Below are positions 7,177 to 16,502 of a DNA stretch of 64,000 nt, piece by piece (the stretch's first letter is position 1; each line of letters begins with the position of its first letter). The notes beneath the pieces are model-generated. The model saw only the letters and a list, made by a program, of their open reading frames with translations. It had not been told where the DNA came from and did no database searches. This stretch comes from Herbaspirillum sp. AP02 (GTDB lineage Bacteria; Pseudomonadota; Gammaproteobacteria; Burkholderiales; Burkholderiaceae_D), in the NCBI RefSeq assembly GCF_015767275.1, contig NZ_JADWMY010000003.1:124001-188000 (forward strand), written 5' to 3'. A program made the translations under genes and the position numbers.

Positions 7177-9209
7177 GCCCGGCCAGCACGGCGCCCGGCA
7201 CCTTCTTCCTGGTGGTCGGCCCCAGCGGGGCCGGCAAGGACACCCTGATGAGCGGCGCCCGCGAGGCGTTGGCCGATGCGCCCTATGTCTTTGCCCGCCG
7301 CGTGATCACGCGGCCGGCCGGCGCCCCCGGTGAAGACCATGACGCCGAGACCGAAGCCGGCTTCGCCGCCCGAGCGGCGGCCGGCGAGTTCCTGCTGACC
7401 TGGCAGGCGCATGGCCTGTCCTATGGCCTGCCGGGCCAGTTGCTGGCCGAGCTGGCCGCCGGTCGCCATGTCGTGGCCAATGGCTCGCGCGCCACCGTGG
7501 AAGCGCTGGCGCAGCGCCTGCCCAGCCTGGTGGTGGTGGAAATCTCGGCCCCGCCCGAGGTGCTGGCGCAGCGCATTGCCGGGCGCGGGCGCGAGGACCC
7601 TGCGCAGATCCTGGCGCGGCTGCAGCGCCAGGTCGACCCCGCGCCGCCCGGCATCCTGCGCCAGGCAGTGGCCAACGACAGCGATACCGCCACCGGCATC
7701 GCCCGCCTGCTGGCGGTATTGCGCGCCCCCTTGCAACATTGCGTGGTGCGCGCCGCACCGGTGGAGACCGGGGAGGAGGCGGTGGCCTATGCCCATCCGC
7801 GCCACTGGCCGGCCGGCACGCGCCTGCGCTTGCGCGCTGCGGCCGGTGCCATGGTCGACGTGCGCATCCATCATTGGCCCGATGGTGGCCACGACGCTAG
7901 CCCCTGGCTGGCGCTGCCCGCCGGCTTGCGTCAGCGCCTTGGATCGGGTCAGACGGTACCGGCCTTGCGCCTGCTGGCCCCGGCCAGTCGTCCCTTGTGG
8001 AGCCGCAAGCTGCGCGGTGAACGCCTGCCGGCACATCAGTACCAGGCCATCCTGCAGGATGCCGTCGATGGTCGCTACAGCACCACCGAGCTGACCACCT
8101 TGCTGGTCTCCATCACCCGTGGCCTGGATGCCGAAGAAACCCTGGCGCTGGCCCAGGCGCGCAGCCGCATGGTCCGGCGCATCAGCTGGGACGAGCCCAT
8201 GGTGGTCGACAAGCACTCCCTGGGCGGCGTCCCCGGCAGCCGCATCACGCCCATCGTGGTACCGATCGTGGCGGCCTGGGGGCTGGCCATGCCCAAGGCG
8301 TCCTCGCGCGCCATCACCTCGGCCGCCGGCACGGCCGACACCATGGCCCTGCTGGCCAATGTCGACCTGGATGGCGAGGCCGTACGCCGCTGCGTGCGCC
8401 AGGCCCGGGCCTGCATCGCCTGGAATGGTCGCATCAGCCACTCCGTCATCGACGAGGTGATGAACCGCATCACCCGGCCCTATGGGCTGGAGACGGCGCA
8501 CTGGTCGGTGGCCTCGATCCTGTCCAAGAAGGCAATCGCCGGCGTTACCCATCTGGTGGTGGATGTGCCGTACGGTCCCTATGCCAAGCAGCAGACGCTG
8601 GAACAGGCGCAGCAGTTGTGCCGACTGTTCGAACAGGTAGGGCAGGGGCTGGGCATGCAAGTGCGGGCGCTGGCCACCGATGGCAGCCAGCCCATCGGGC
8701 GCGGCATCGGCCCGGCGCTGGAAGTGCGTGATATCCGCCAGGTCCTGGCGGGCGATCCACAGGCGCCGCAGGATGTGCGTGCCAAGGCACTGCTGTTCGC
8801 GGCACATCTGTTGTCCTTCGATCCGCGTCTGGGGGATGTCGACGTCGCCTTGCAAAAGGCCACCGAACTGCTGGACAGCGGTGCGGCCCAGGCCGCGCTG
8901 GCGCGCATCATCGCCGCCCAGGGGCCACCCCAGGTGGAGGCCGCGCCCTGTGCCGAGGTGTTGACCTGGTACGCCAACGAGTCCGGTGTGATCAGTCAGG
9001 TCGATGGCTGGGCCATCGCGGGACTGGCGCGCACCGCCGGTGCCCCGGCGTATCCGGGGGCGGGACTGGACTTGCTGTGCCGGGTGGGTGAGCAGGTGCA
9101 GTCCGGGCAGGCGCTGTTGCGGGTGCATGCCGCCAGCGCTGCGCACCTGGAACTGGTCGGTGCCGAACTGCAGGCTCTGACCAGTCCGGTGGTGTTGGTC
9201 GGCCACTGA
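7173..9209 (+). CDS. Fusion: PhnN-like ribose-1,5-bisphosphate kinase + NMP (AMP-type) phosphorylase
   Basis: A 678-residue fusion. Residues 10-185 are a guanylate-kinase-like PhnN domain with Walker A GPSGAGKD (16-23) and RRVITRPAG, which in the known family makes PRPP from ribose 1,5-bisphosphate and ATP. Residues 190-678 form a full-length thymidine-phosphorylase-family domain. It has the extra N-terminal beta domain and the [15 protein letters not shown] and [15 protein letters not shown] signatures of archaeal AMP phosphorylase, which releases ribose 1,5-bisphosphate from NMPs. The product of the second half is thus the substrate of the first. The start ATG overlaps the nadC stop, so PRPP could be handed to NadC. 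Activities are inferred from family; the substrate nucleotide is unknown, and NaMN is an attractive possibility. Confidence 0.85.
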   Translation: MSPASTAPGTFFLVVGPSGAGKDTLMSGAREALADAPYVFARRVITRPAGAPGEDHDAETEAGFAARAAAGEFLLTWQAHGLSYGLPGQLLAELAAGRHVVANGSRATVEALAQRLPSLVVVEISAPPEVLAQRIAGRGREDPAQILARLQRQVDPAPPGILRQAVANDSDTATGIARLLAVLRAPLQHCVVRAAPVETGEEAVAYAHPRHWPAGTRLRLRAAAGAMVDVRIHHWPDGGHDASPWLALPAGLRQRLGSGQTVPALRLLAPASRPLWSRKLRGERLPAHQYQAILQDAVDGRYSTTELTTLLVSITRGLDAEETLALAQARSRMVRRISWDEPMVVDKHSLGGVPGSRITPIVVPIVAAWGLAMPKASSRAITSAAGTADTMALLANVDLDGEAVRRCVRQARACIAWNGRISHSVIDEVMNRITRPYGLETAHWSVASILSKKAIAGVTHLVVDVPYGPYAKQQTLEQAQQLCRLFEQVGQGLGMQVRALATDGSQPIGRGIGPALEVRDIRQVLAGDPQAPQDVRAKALLFAAHLLSFDPRLGDVDVALQKATELLDSGAAQAALARIIAAQGPPQVEAAPCAEVLTWYANESGVISQVDGWAIAGLARTAGAPAYPGAGLDLLCRVGEQVQSGQALLRVHAASAAHLELVGAELQALTSPVVLVGH

Positions 9210-9228
9210 AGGCTGAATCGAAATGGCG

Positions 9229-9251
9229 CGGCGCCCCTACGCGGGGCGCCG
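9229..9251. terminator. Hairpin between convergent genes, possible bidirectional terminator
   Basis: A perfect 9-bp GC stem (9229-9237 with 9243-9251) has a 5-base loop and sits in the 55-base gap between the fusion gene and the convergent nicB gene. Neither side has a T run, so intrinsic termination would be weak. Confidence 0.45.
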
Positions 9252-9264
9252 TGCAATGTCACGC

Positions 9265-12201
9265 TCAATGTCCGGCTTGTGCGCGTGAGCGGGCGATGCT
9301 CTCCGGTACGCCTTGCCAGGCCGGCTTGCCGGCGGCGAACTCACTGCGCAGATAGGCCAGCAGATCACCCACCTGGGCATCGCTGAAGCTGTTGGCAAAG
9401 CCCGGCATGTAGCCCAGCGCCGGGTTGGCCGGTTCGCGGATGCCGTGCAGGATGACGTGGATCAGATTGTCCGGTGTGTCGCTGTGCAGGTTGGTGTTGA
9501 CCCGCAACGAGGGCCGCACGCCGAACAGTGTCGGTCCCGTCCCTTCGATGTGACAGGCCGCGCAGGCACCCTGGAACAGCCGCTTGCCATTGGCCTGCGA
9601 CAGCTTCTGACTCTCGCTGAGGCTGGTCGTGGCGATCGGGGCCGGTACCGTGGCGTTGGCGGTCACGGTCTGGAACGAGGCCAGGTAATGCGCGATGGCG
9701 CGCACGTCGCCGGCCGGCAGTTGCGCCAGTTCGGCCACCACCGGCGCCATCGGTCCGGCGGCAATGCCGTGGCGGTCCGAGAAGCCGCTGCGCAGGTAGC
9801 TGAACAGTTCATCCTCGGTCCAGGGCGTGGGCGACTTCGACAGCGCCGTCAATGCCGGGGCTTCCCAGCCATCGACCGTGCCGCCGCCCAGGTACTGGCG
9901 TCCGCCCTGTTCCGCGCCCAGGGCATTGCGCGGTGAATGGCAGGCGGTGCAGTGACCGGCGCCTTCCACCAGATAGGCCCCGCGATTCCACAGGGCCGAG
10001 CGGTCCGGGTCAGGCTGGAACACTTCATTCTTGTGGAACAGCAGATTCCAGCCGGCCAGCAGCGGACGCATATTGAAGGGGAAGCGCAGATCGTTTTCCG
10101 GCGGCGTGCTGGAGACCGCCGGCTGGGCCATCAGGTAGGCGTACAGCGATTGCATGTCGGCTTCGCTGATCTTGGCGAAGGCGGTGTAGGGGAAGGCCGG
10201 ATAGAGATGCCGTCCGTCGCGGTGGATGCCTTCGCGCATGGCACGTTCGAAGGCGGCATACGACCAGTTGCCGATGCCGGTCTTTTCGTCGGGCGTGATG
10301 TTGGTGCTGTAGACGGTGCCGAACGGTGTCTGCAGGGCATGGCCGCCGGCATTGGCGACCCCGCCCGGGGCCGTATGGCAGACCGCGCAATCGCCGGCCA
10401 GCGCCACCCGGCGCCCGCGTTCGATGGTGGCGGCCGAATACAGGTCGGCCGCAGGTCGCGCCACCGGTGCGATCTCGGCGCGCCAGGGCATCGCCAGGGT
10501 CAGCGTGGCGCCCAGCGCGGCCGCCGCGCCCCCCAGCCAGCCGTATTTGCGCAGGCGGCGCCAGCCGCCCGGCCGCTGGCCCGATCCCTCCTGATGTTCC
10601 AGTGCGAGCCTGATCTGCTCACCCGAAAATGGCGCCTCGCGCAGACGCACGCCGGTGGCGGCATGGATGGCGTTGGAAATCGCCGCCGCCGCCGGCAGCG
10701 TGAAGGCGCCACCCGCCTTGAGCTGGATGTCGCGCAGCGCCGGCGTGGTGCCGCCATCGATGAGGTCGACCTGGGGCAGCCCGGCAGTGGCCTGGCCCGA
10801 CAGGGGGCGCAGTTCGCGTGACCAGGCATCGGAGCCCTGGTCCGGCGCCAGCGTCTGCGCCATCGCCAGTCTGGCCTGTTCGCCCAGCAGGGCGCGTTGT
10901 TTTTGGTCGAGCAGATCGTCAGCGGCATGGGCGGCGGCCGCTATCGTCCCCGCGCGCTGGTCGTGGCCGGCGGTGACCCGGGTCACGCTCAGTTCGCCCG
11001 AGGCGCGGTCGTATTCCACATCGGCCACCCAGGCCGACCAGCTCTGCACCGGCTGGCCCTGTTCCTGTTCCAGCGTGCTGGCGTAGGCAAAGCCGCGTCC
11101 GCGCAGGATGCCGCCCTGCACCTGCCGGGCCGGACCGTTCCAGCCCGCACCCTCGGCGACCGAGCGCACCAGCGCCGCGCCATGCGTATCGGGCAGGTGT
11201 TGCAGACGGTATTGCACGGCATCCTCGCCGATGCGCTGGGCCAGTTCATCGAAAAAGATTTCCTGCGCGAAGGTGCTCGCCGCCAACGGGATGGCGGCGC
11301 CTGGCGGCCCGATGATCTCCAGTGCCTGCCAGTCGTAGGGCGAGGCCAGGGCGGCGCCGTCGCGGTGGTCGGCGGCATCCTGCAGCGCATAGGCGGTTTC
11401 CGTCAGCAGCCAGGCCAGCGGTGGCGGCGGGGCGTCCTGCTCGATATGCAGGTGATAGCTGCCGAGGCGGCCATCCTGGTCCAGTTCGCCATGCAGCTGC
11501 AGCGAGGTCCGGCTGCTGGCGAAGTTGTTCGGCTCCAGCACCAGCGAGACGGCCTGCCCGCATTGCAGGGCCAGTAGCGCGACCACGCCGGCCACGTCGC
11601 TGGCGGCGCTGCGCTCCTGTGCGCTGGCCGGCGGGCGGTGGCTGCGCACCTCCACCTGGGCCACGGGCAGGGACAGCAGGGCCGCCACTTCCATGGCGAT
11701 CAGCGCGGGACTGCCGAAAGGCAGGTCCAGTCGCAGGCTCGCGCCCATCGGGGTGGCCATGGCGACGATGCCGGTCGCGGGGAAAGGGAACAGGGAAGGG
11801 GATGTGGATTCCCCATCGCGCCACTGGTAGTGGGCGTCCATGGTGATGTCGTGCAGGCCGCTGGAATCCTGGCCGCGGGCATGCAGTGTCTGCGCGGCGC
11901 GCACGCGTGGGGTGCTGTCCTGCGGCGCTGCCTCGCTCCAGCGCAGGCGCAACTGGCTGCATGCCTGGCGGGCCTGTTCATCGCTGTCGGCCACCACAGC
12001 CACCAGATGCCGGCGCTGCACCACCTGTGGCCCGCCCGGGCAGCGTAGCGCGGCCTCGCTGTCGAGGCCTTGCAATCGGGCACCGGTATAGCGGGACTGT
12101 TGCCAGTCCAGTCGCGGCGGCAGGGCCAGGCGGGCGTGACGCAGGGAGGCCACGCCGGTGGCCAGCGGGCCGGCCATCTGCCGGGGCAAGGACGCTCTCA
12201 T
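9265..12201 (-). CDS. nicB: Nicotinate dehydrogenase subunit: vestigial molybdopterin domain fused to three cytochrome c domains
   Basis: This 978-residue protein has two parts. Residues 1-540 resemble the aldehyde-oxidase/xanthine-dehydrogenase molybdopterin subunit (IorB type). Residues about 553-573 form a membrane anchor, and residues 590-978 carry three c-type haem sites: CAVCH (605), CTACH (751) and CAACH (880). The cytochrome part should pass electrons from nicotinate hydroxylation to the respiratory chain, as known for Pseudomonas putida NicB. In the molybdopterin part the catalytic Glu of the GxGE motif is replaced: the aligned stretch is KAGGAFTLP, Gly at 498. An intact molybdopterin subunit is encoded separately at 16503. 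The start is ATGA-coupled to the 2Fe-2S subunit; a longer upstream frame is out-of-frame nicA. Confidence 0.82.
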   Translation of the reverse strand: MRASLPRQMAGPLATGVASLRHARLALPPRLDWQQSRYTGARLQGLDSEAALRCPGGPQVVQRRHLVAVVADSDEQARQACSQLRLRWSEAAPQDSTPRVRAAQTLHARGQDSSGLHDITMDAHYQWRDGESTSPSLFPFPATGIVAMATPMGASLRLDLPFGSPALIAMEVAALLSLPVAQVEVRSHRPPASAQERSAASDVAGVVALLALQCGQAVSLVLEPNNFASSRTSLQLHGELDQDGRLGSYHLHIEQDAPPPPLAWLLTETAYALQDAADHRDGAALASPYDWQALEIIGPPGAAIPLAASTFAQEIFFDELAQRIGEDAVQYRLQHLPDTHGAALVRSVAEGAGWNGPARQVQGGILRGRGFAYASTLEQEQGQPVQSWSAWVADVEYDRASGELSVTRVTAGHDQRAGTIAAAAHAADDLLDQKQRALLGEQARLAMAQTLAPDQGSDAWSRELRPLSGQATAGLPQVDLIDGGTTPALRDIQLKAGGAFTLPAAAAISNAIHAATGVRLREAPFSGEQIRLALEHQEGSGQRPGGWRRLRKYGWLGGAAAALGATLTLAMPWRAEIAPVARPAADLYSAATIERGRRVALAGDCAVCHTAPGGVANAGGHALQTPFGTVYSTNITPDEKTGIGNWSYAAFERAMREGIHRDGRHLYPAFPYTAFAKISEADMQSLYAYLMAQPAVSSTPPENDLRFPFNMRPLLAGWNLLFHKNEVFQPDPDRSALWNRGAYLVEGAGHCTACHSPRNALGAEQGGRQYLGGGTVDGWEAPALTALSKSPTPWTEDELFSYLRSGFSDRHGIAAGPMAPVVAELAQLPAGDVRAIAHYLASFQTVTANATVPAPIATTSLSESQKLSQANGKRLFQGACAACHIEGTGPTLFGVRPSLRVNTNLHSDTPDNLIHVILHGIREPANPALGYMPGFANSFSDAQVGDLLAYLRSEFAAGKPAWQGVPESIARSRAQAGH

Positions 12202-12686
12202 TGCGCCGCACCCTGGCGCTGCAGTTCGACCGCGCGCAGGGCGGCGCGCATGATTTCCACATGGGTGCCGCAGCGGCAGAGGTTGAAGTCCAGTTCGCTG
12301 CGGATCTCGTCTTCGGTCGGGCTGGGTGAGCGCAGCAGCAGCGCCTTGAGGGTCATGATCATGCCGTTCATGCAGTAGCCGCATTGTGCGCCCTGCTCAT
12401 CGATGAAGGCCTGCTGCACCGGGTCCAGCCGTCCCTCCTGGGCCAGGCCGTCCAGCGTGGTCACATGGCGTCCGGCCACGCCAGCCAGCGGGATCACGCA
12501 GGAGCGCGCCGCCACGCCATCGACCAGCACGGTACAGGCACCGCACTCGCCCAGGCCGCAGCCGAATTTGGGGCCGTTCAGGCAAAGGTCGTTGCGCAAC
12601 ACGTTCAGCAGCGGCGCGTCGGCGGCAATGTCCAGCGTGGCCGCATGGCCGTTGACGTGGAAGGTGATGGGTTCTTGCTTGTGCAT
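12198..12686 (-). CDS. nicA: Nicotinate dehydrogenase 2Fe-2S subunit
   Basis: A 162-residue two-cluster ferredoxin-type subunit of a molybdenum hydroxylase. The N-terminal plant-type cluster ligands are in GCGLGECGACTVLVDG with a later Cys in ARSC. The C-terminal all-helical domain has CGYCMNGMI and LCRCGTH. In P. putida NicA works with NicB to hydroxylate nicotinate to 6-hydroxynicotinate. The start at MHKQEPITF is chosen over a longer frame because it gives the standard family N-terminus (VNGHAATLDI). The gene leads the minus-strand operon with nicB and faces nicE across a 400-base divergent region with two candidate operators. Confidence 0.9.
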   Translation of the reverse strand: MHKQEPITFHVNGHAATLDIAADAPLLNVLRNDLCLNGPKFGCGLGECGACTVLVDGVAARSCVIPLAGVAGRHVTTLDGLAQEGRLDPVQQAFIDEQGAQCGYCMNGMIMTLKALLLRSPSPTEDEIRSELDFNLCRCGTHVEIMRAALRAVELQRQGAAQ

Positions 12687-12836
12687 GGTCTCTGGTGTCG
12701 CGGTCCTACGAAGGCATTGCCTTGGATCTCTATCGTCAGCGCATGAAGCATCCTTCATGCCAATGCGCTTGCAGCGGCCAGTATGCCCGCCTGCGGACAG
12801 GCTGTCCCGCAGCCTCGCCCGGCCTTGTCTAAAAAC

Positions 12837-12856
12837 AATGTACACACTCAATAATG
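12837..12856. promoter_or_regulatory. Candidate NicR operator, site A (upstream of nicAB)
   Basis: Read on the minus strand it contains TTGAGTGTGTACATT. The 11-mer GAGTGTGTACA is repeated at site E (26947-26957) before nicC. The GTGTAC core is common to four of the five nic-region sites. Confidence 0.5.
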
Positions 12857-13020
12857 CCAAGTAAATCAGGAATTTCCATGCTGCATTGCGCGGTCTCGAA
12901 CTGGTGCGGTCGGGCCTCAAGAACTCCCGTATTTGGTGCTGCATCGCACATAAAAGGGGATTTGGCTGGCACTGCTGGTGCGCCGGAAAATCCCGGTTGC
13001 AAAGATCGTGGAAATGATTA

Positions 13021-13045
13021 AATATAGTGTATGCATTACAAATTA
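13021..13045. promoter_or_regulatory. Candidate NicR operator, site B (upstream of nicEDXF)
   Basis: ATATAGTGTATGCATTAC and the following bases match the porin-upstream site C at 20 of 25 positions. It lies about 42 bases before the nicE start, where a repressor would block transcription. Confidence 0.5.
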
Positions 13046-13086
13046 GCGAACTTCGCATGACCATGGCAGATCAAGGAGAACCTCAC

Positions 13087-13842
13087 ATGCAGCAGCGTCT
13101 TTACCGTATCGGGCAGATCGTCCCCAGTTCCAACACCACCATGGAGACCGAGATCCCGGCCATGCTGACGGCACGCCAGGCGATCCGCCCCGAGCGCTTC
13201 ACCTTCCACTCCAGCCGCATGCGCATGAAGAAGGTGGTCAAGGAAGAACTGGCTGCCATGGATGGTGAATCCGACCGCTGCGCCGTCGAGCTGTCCGATG
13301 CCCGCGTCGATGTGCTGGGCTATGCCTGCCTGGTGGCCATCATGGCCATGGGCCGTGGTTATCACCGCCAGTCCGAGCAACGCCTGACCGCCCACACCGC
13401 CGCCAACGGCGCCGATGCCCCGGTGGTCACCAGTGCCGGCGCGCTCATCGATGCGCTCAAGGTCATCGGTGCCAAGAAGATCGTGGTGGTCGCGCCCTAC
13501 ATGAAGCCGCTCACCGAGCTGGTGGTGGACTACATCCGCCACGAAGGCTATGAGGTGCTGGACTACCGTGCCCTGGAAATCCCCGACAACCTCGACGTGG
13601 CCCGTCATGACCCGGCCAGGCTGCCGGCCATCGTGGCCCAGATGGATACCAGCCAGGCCGATGCCATCGTGCTGTCGGCCTGCGTGCAGATGCCCTCGCT
13701 GCCGGTGATCGCGCAGGTCGAGGCGATGACCGGCAAGCCCGTCATCACCGCCGCCGTGGCCACCACCTACGCCATGCTCAAGCGCCTGGAGCTGGACCGC
13801 ATCGTGCCGGGTGCCGGCGCGCTGCTCTCCGGCGCCTACTGA
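13087..13842 (+). CDS. nicE: Maleate cis-trans isomerase
   Basis: A 251-residue Asp/Glu racemase-superfamily enzyme that isomerises maleate to fumarate, the last step of nicotinate degradation. The family motif VPSSNTTMETE (residues 12-22) and two conserved cysteines, C81 in YACLVAIMAMGRGYH and C199 in LSACVQMPSLP, are visible at the spacing expected for the catalytic pair of maleate isomerases. The ATG at 13087 follows an AAGGAGA ribosome site; an upstream in-frame ATG lacks one and would add residues not typical of the family. It is the first gene of the plus-strand operon nicE-nicD-nicX-nicF-molybdopterin subunit. Confidence 0.93.
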   Translation: MQQRLYRIGQIVPSSNTTMETEIPAMLTARQAIRPERFTFHSSRMRMKKVVKEELAAMDGESDRCAVELSDARVDVLGYACLVAIMAMGRGYHRQSEQRLTAHTAANGADAPVVTSAGALIDALKVIGAKKIVVVAPYMKPLTELVVDYIRHEGYEVLDYRALEIPDNLDVARHDPARLPAIVAQMDTSQADAIVLSACVQMPSLPVIAQVEAMTGKPVITAAVATTYAMLKRLELDRIVPGAGALLSGAY

Positions 13843-13853
13843 GAGGGGTCGCC

Positions 13854-14678
13854 ATGCAGAGCAGCTTCCTCTACGGTGCCAATATCCTGGCCAATGGCAT
13901 CCGCCAGCATTACCTGCGCTTCGGCGGCAAGGATGGCGAGCGTGCCGGTCGCGACGCGGTCATCATCGTCCCCGGCATCACCAGCCCGGCAGTGACCTGG
14001 GGCTTCGTCGGCGAACGGTTCGGCCAGCAGTTCGATACCTATGTGCTGGATGTGCGCGGCCGTGGCCTGTCCTCGGCTTCGGAGACGCTGGACTACAGCC
14101 TGGATGCGCAGGCGACCGACGTCATCGCCCTGGCCGAAGCGCTCGGCCTGGAGCGCTATGCGGTGGTCGGGCACTCCATGGGCGGACGCATCGGCGCCCG
14201 CGCCGCCAGCCTGCAACCACGCGGCCTGACGCGGCTGGTGATGGTCGATCCGCCGGTCTCCGGCCCGGGTCGTCGCGCCTATCCCTCCAAGCTGCCCTGG
14301 TACGTGGATTCCATGCGCCTGGCGCGCGAGGGTTGCTCGGCCGAGCAGATGCGCGCCTTCTGCCCGACCTGGACCGAACCGCAACTGCAACTGCGTGCCG
14401 AGTGGCTGCACACCTGCGACGAGCGGGCCGTGATCGCCAGCTTCGAGGGTTTCCATACCGATGATTTCCATGCCGACCTGCCGGCCCTGAAACTGCCGGT
14501 GATGCTGATGCAGGCCTCGCGCGGCGACGTCGTCCTGCCCGAGGACGTGCAGGAACTGCAGGGCCTCTTGCCGCAGCTGGTGGTGAGCCGGGTGGAAGAC
14601 GCCGGCCACATGATCCCCTGGGACAACGAGGCCGGCTTCTACGCCGCCTTTGGCGACTTCCTCGGCGCGCCGCTGTAA
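13854..14678 (+). CDS. nicD: N-formylmaleamate deformylase (alpha/beta hydrolase)
   Basis: A 274-residue alpha/beta hydrolase that hydrolyses N-formylmaleamate to maleamate and formate. The nucleophile is S108 in VVGHSMGG, the acid D132 in MVDPPVSGPGRR and the base H252 in AGHMIPWD. All three sit seven residues later than the Ser101, Asp125 and His245 I recall for P. putida NicD, so the spacing is identical. The gene starts 11 bases after nicE and is followed by nicX, so it is co-transcribed with the enzymes before and after it in the pathway. Confidence 0.92.
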   Translation: MQSSFLYGANILANGIRQHYLRFGGKDGERAGRDAVIIVPGITSPAVTWGFVGERFGQQFDTYVLDVRGRGLSSASETLDYSLDAQATDVIALAEALGLERYAVVGHSMGGRIGARAASLQPRGLTRLVMVDPPVSGPGRRAYPSKLPWYVDSMRLAREGCSAEQMRAFCPTWTEPQLQLRAEWLHTCDERAVIASFEGFHTDDFHADLPALKLPVMLMQASRGDVVLPEDVQELQGLLPQLVVSRVEDAGHMIPWDNEAGFYAAFGDFLGAPL

Positions 14679-14719
14679 GGGCCGCGTCCATCGCAAGACC
14701 GATTGCAAAGGAGAACACC

Positions 14720-15775
14720 ATGGCCGTCAGCGACCATGACCTGATCAGCGCCTGGAAAGAGGTGCTGACCCTGTCGAAGCTGGAGCCGGGACAGATCGTC
14801 ACCGTGCTCACCAGCAGCAGCACCCATCCGCAGACCCTGTCCACTGCCATGACCGCCGCCGCGCTCATGGGCGCCACCGTCAATCGGCTGGACCTGCCGC
14901 CGGTCAATGCCGAGAAGGCCTTGAGCCGCGACTCCCTGGCCTATCTCGGCACCACGCCCCTGACCGGCAACCGCGCCGCCATCGCCGCCCTCAAGGAAAG
15001 CGACCTGGTGCTGGACCTGATGACCCTGCTGTTCTCGCCCGAGCAGCACGACATCCTCGCCACCGGCACCAAGATCCTGCTGGCCGTGGAGCCACCCGAG
15101 GTGCTGGTGCGCATGGTCCCCAGCGCAGACGACCGGCGCCGCGTATCGCAGGCGGCGCGTCTGCTGGAGGGCAAGCGCGAGATGCACATCACCTCGGACG
15201 CCGGGACCGACCTGCGCTGCCCGCTGGGCGAATTCCCGGTGATCCAGGAATACGGCTTCGTCGATCAGCCGGGACGCTGGGACCACTGGCCCAGCGGCTT
15301 CGTGCTGACCTGGCCCAATGAGCGCCAGACCAACGGCACCCTGGTGATCGATCGCGGCGATATCCTGCTGCCCATGAAATGCTATGCCCAGGAAGCCATC
15401 GTGGTCACCGTCAAGGACGGTTTCGTCACCGACATCGAGGGTGGCCTGGATGCCGAGCTGCTGAGCGACTACATGGCCTCCTTCAAGGACCCGGAAGCCT
15501 ATGCCATGTCGCACATCGGGTGGGGCCTGCAACCGCGCGCGCAATGGTCCACGCTGGCCATGTACGACCGCGAAGCCACCATCGGCATGGATGCCCGCGC
15601 CTACGAAGGCAATTTCCTGTTCTCCTTCGGCCCCAACAACGAAGCCGGCGGCAGCCGCACCACCGCCTGCCATATCGACATCCCCCTGCGCCGCTGCACG
15701 GTGGCGCTGGATGGCACGCCGGTGGTCAAGGACGGCAAGGTGCTGGACGGCTTCGTCTACGGCAATTCGCAATGA
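14720..15775 (+). CDS. nicX: 2,5-dihydroxypyridine 5,6-dioxygenase
   Basis: A 351-residue non-haem iron ring-cleavage dioxygenase that converts 2,5-dihydroxypyridine to N-formylmaleamate. The metal ligands recalled for P. putida NicX (His265, His318, Asp320) are present here at exactly those positions: H265 in SHIGWGLQPR, and H318 and D320 in ACHIDIP. An AAAGGAGAAC ribosome site precedes the ATG. The family (extradiol dioxygenase of the leucyl-aminopeptidase-like T fold) is unrelated to catechol dioxygenases. Placement between nicD and nicF agrees with the pathway. Confidence 0.95.
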   Translation: MAVSDHDLISAWKEVLTLSKLEPGQIVTVLTSSSTHPQTLSTAMTAAALMGATVNRLDLPPVNAEKALSRDSLAYLGTTPLTGNRAAIAALKESDLVLDLMTLLFSPEQHDILATGTKILLAVEPPEVLVRMVPSADDRRRVSQAARLLEGKREMHITSDAGTDLRCPLGEFPVIQEYGFVDQPGRWDHWPSGFVLTWPNERQTNGTLVIDRGDILLPMKCYAQEAIVVTVKDGFVTDIEGGLDAELLSDYMASFKDPEAYAMSHIGWGLQPRAQWSTLAMYDREATIGMDARAYEGNFLFSFGPNNEAGGSRTTACHIDIPLRRCTVALDGTPVVKDGKVLDGFVYGNSQ

Positions 15776-15819
15776 GGCCGGCCGGGTGCGCCCGGCAGCC
15801 TCTTCAAAAGGAAGATACG

Positions 15820-16443
15820 ATGCACAAGGAAGTGGAAACCTACCAGCGCCAGGGCTTCGGCCAGACGCTGGACATGAAGCCGCCGTTCGGTCTGCTGATC
15901 GTCGATTTCGTCAACAGCTTCGCCGACCCGGCCCAGTTCGGCGGCGGCAACATCGGCCCGGCCATCGAACGCACGCGCAGCCTGCTGGCTCATGCGCGCC
16001 AGCATGGCTGGCCGGTGGCGCACAGCCGCATCGTGTTCGCCGACGATGATGCCGACCGCAACATCTTCGGCATGAAGGTGCCGGGTATGGTGACTCTGAA
16101 GGAGGATCTGCCGGGCAGCGCCATCGTGCCGGAACTGACCCCGGCCGCCGGTGAGCTGGTGGTGCGCAAGACCGTGCCGTCGGCCTTCTTCGGTACCTCG
16201 CTGGCACCGTGGCTGACCCAGCACGGTGTGCAGACCCTGCTGGTGGCCGGTGCCGTGACCAGTGGTTGCGTGCGCGCCAGCGTGGTCGATGCCATGTCCT
16301 GGGGGTTCCGCCCGCTGGTGGTGTCCGATTGCGTGGGTGACCGCGCCATCGGCCCGCATGAGGCCAACCTGTTCGACATGGCGCAGAAGTACGCGGCCGT
16401 GATGCCGCTGGACGAGGCCCTGAAGGTGGTCGCCCAGCCTTGA
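15820..16443 (+). CDS. nicF: Maleamate amidohydrolase
   Basis: A 207-residue isochorismatase-fold enzyme that hydrolyses maleamate to maleate and ammonia. The catalytic triad is D29 (LLIVDFVNSF), K117 (VVRKTVPSAF) and C150 (GAVTSGCVRAS). These numbers match those recalled for characterised NicF proteins. The start was set at ATG 15820 behind AAAAGGAAG; the longer open frame upstream is a shadow of nicX. It follows nicX by 44 bases in the same operon. Confidence 0.94.
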   Translation: MHKEVETYQRQGFGQTLDMKPPFGLLIVDFVNSFADPAQFGGGNIGPAIERTRSLLAHARQHGWPVAHSRIVFADDDADRNIFGMKVPGMVTLKEDLPGSAIVPELTPAAGELVVRKTVPSAFFGTSLAPWLTQHGVQTLLVAGAVTSGCVRASVVDAMSWGFRPLVVSDCVGDRAIGPHEANLFDMAQKYAAVMPLDEALKVVAQP

Positions 16444-16502
16444 TGCCCGGACGGCGGTGACGGTCCGGGTCGTGATGAATCTGATGTGCAGCATGGTTTG
16501 AG

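Larger units (their letters stand above)
12687..13086. other. Divergent regulatory region between nicA and nicE
   Basis: The 400 bases contain no convincing gene. They are clearly AT-richer from about 12830 to 13060 and hold two candidate operator copies (12837-12856 and 13021-13045) facing the nicAB and nicEDXF operons respectively. A good ribosome site, AAGGAG, lies just before nicE. Confidence 0.6.

Noticed and set aside
7110-9206. Long open frame of about 700 codons opposite the PhnN-phosphorylase fusion
   Set aside because: Low-complexity Gln/Gly/His composition without motifs, the normal antisense shadow of a high-GC gene whose sense strand has clear catalytic signatures.
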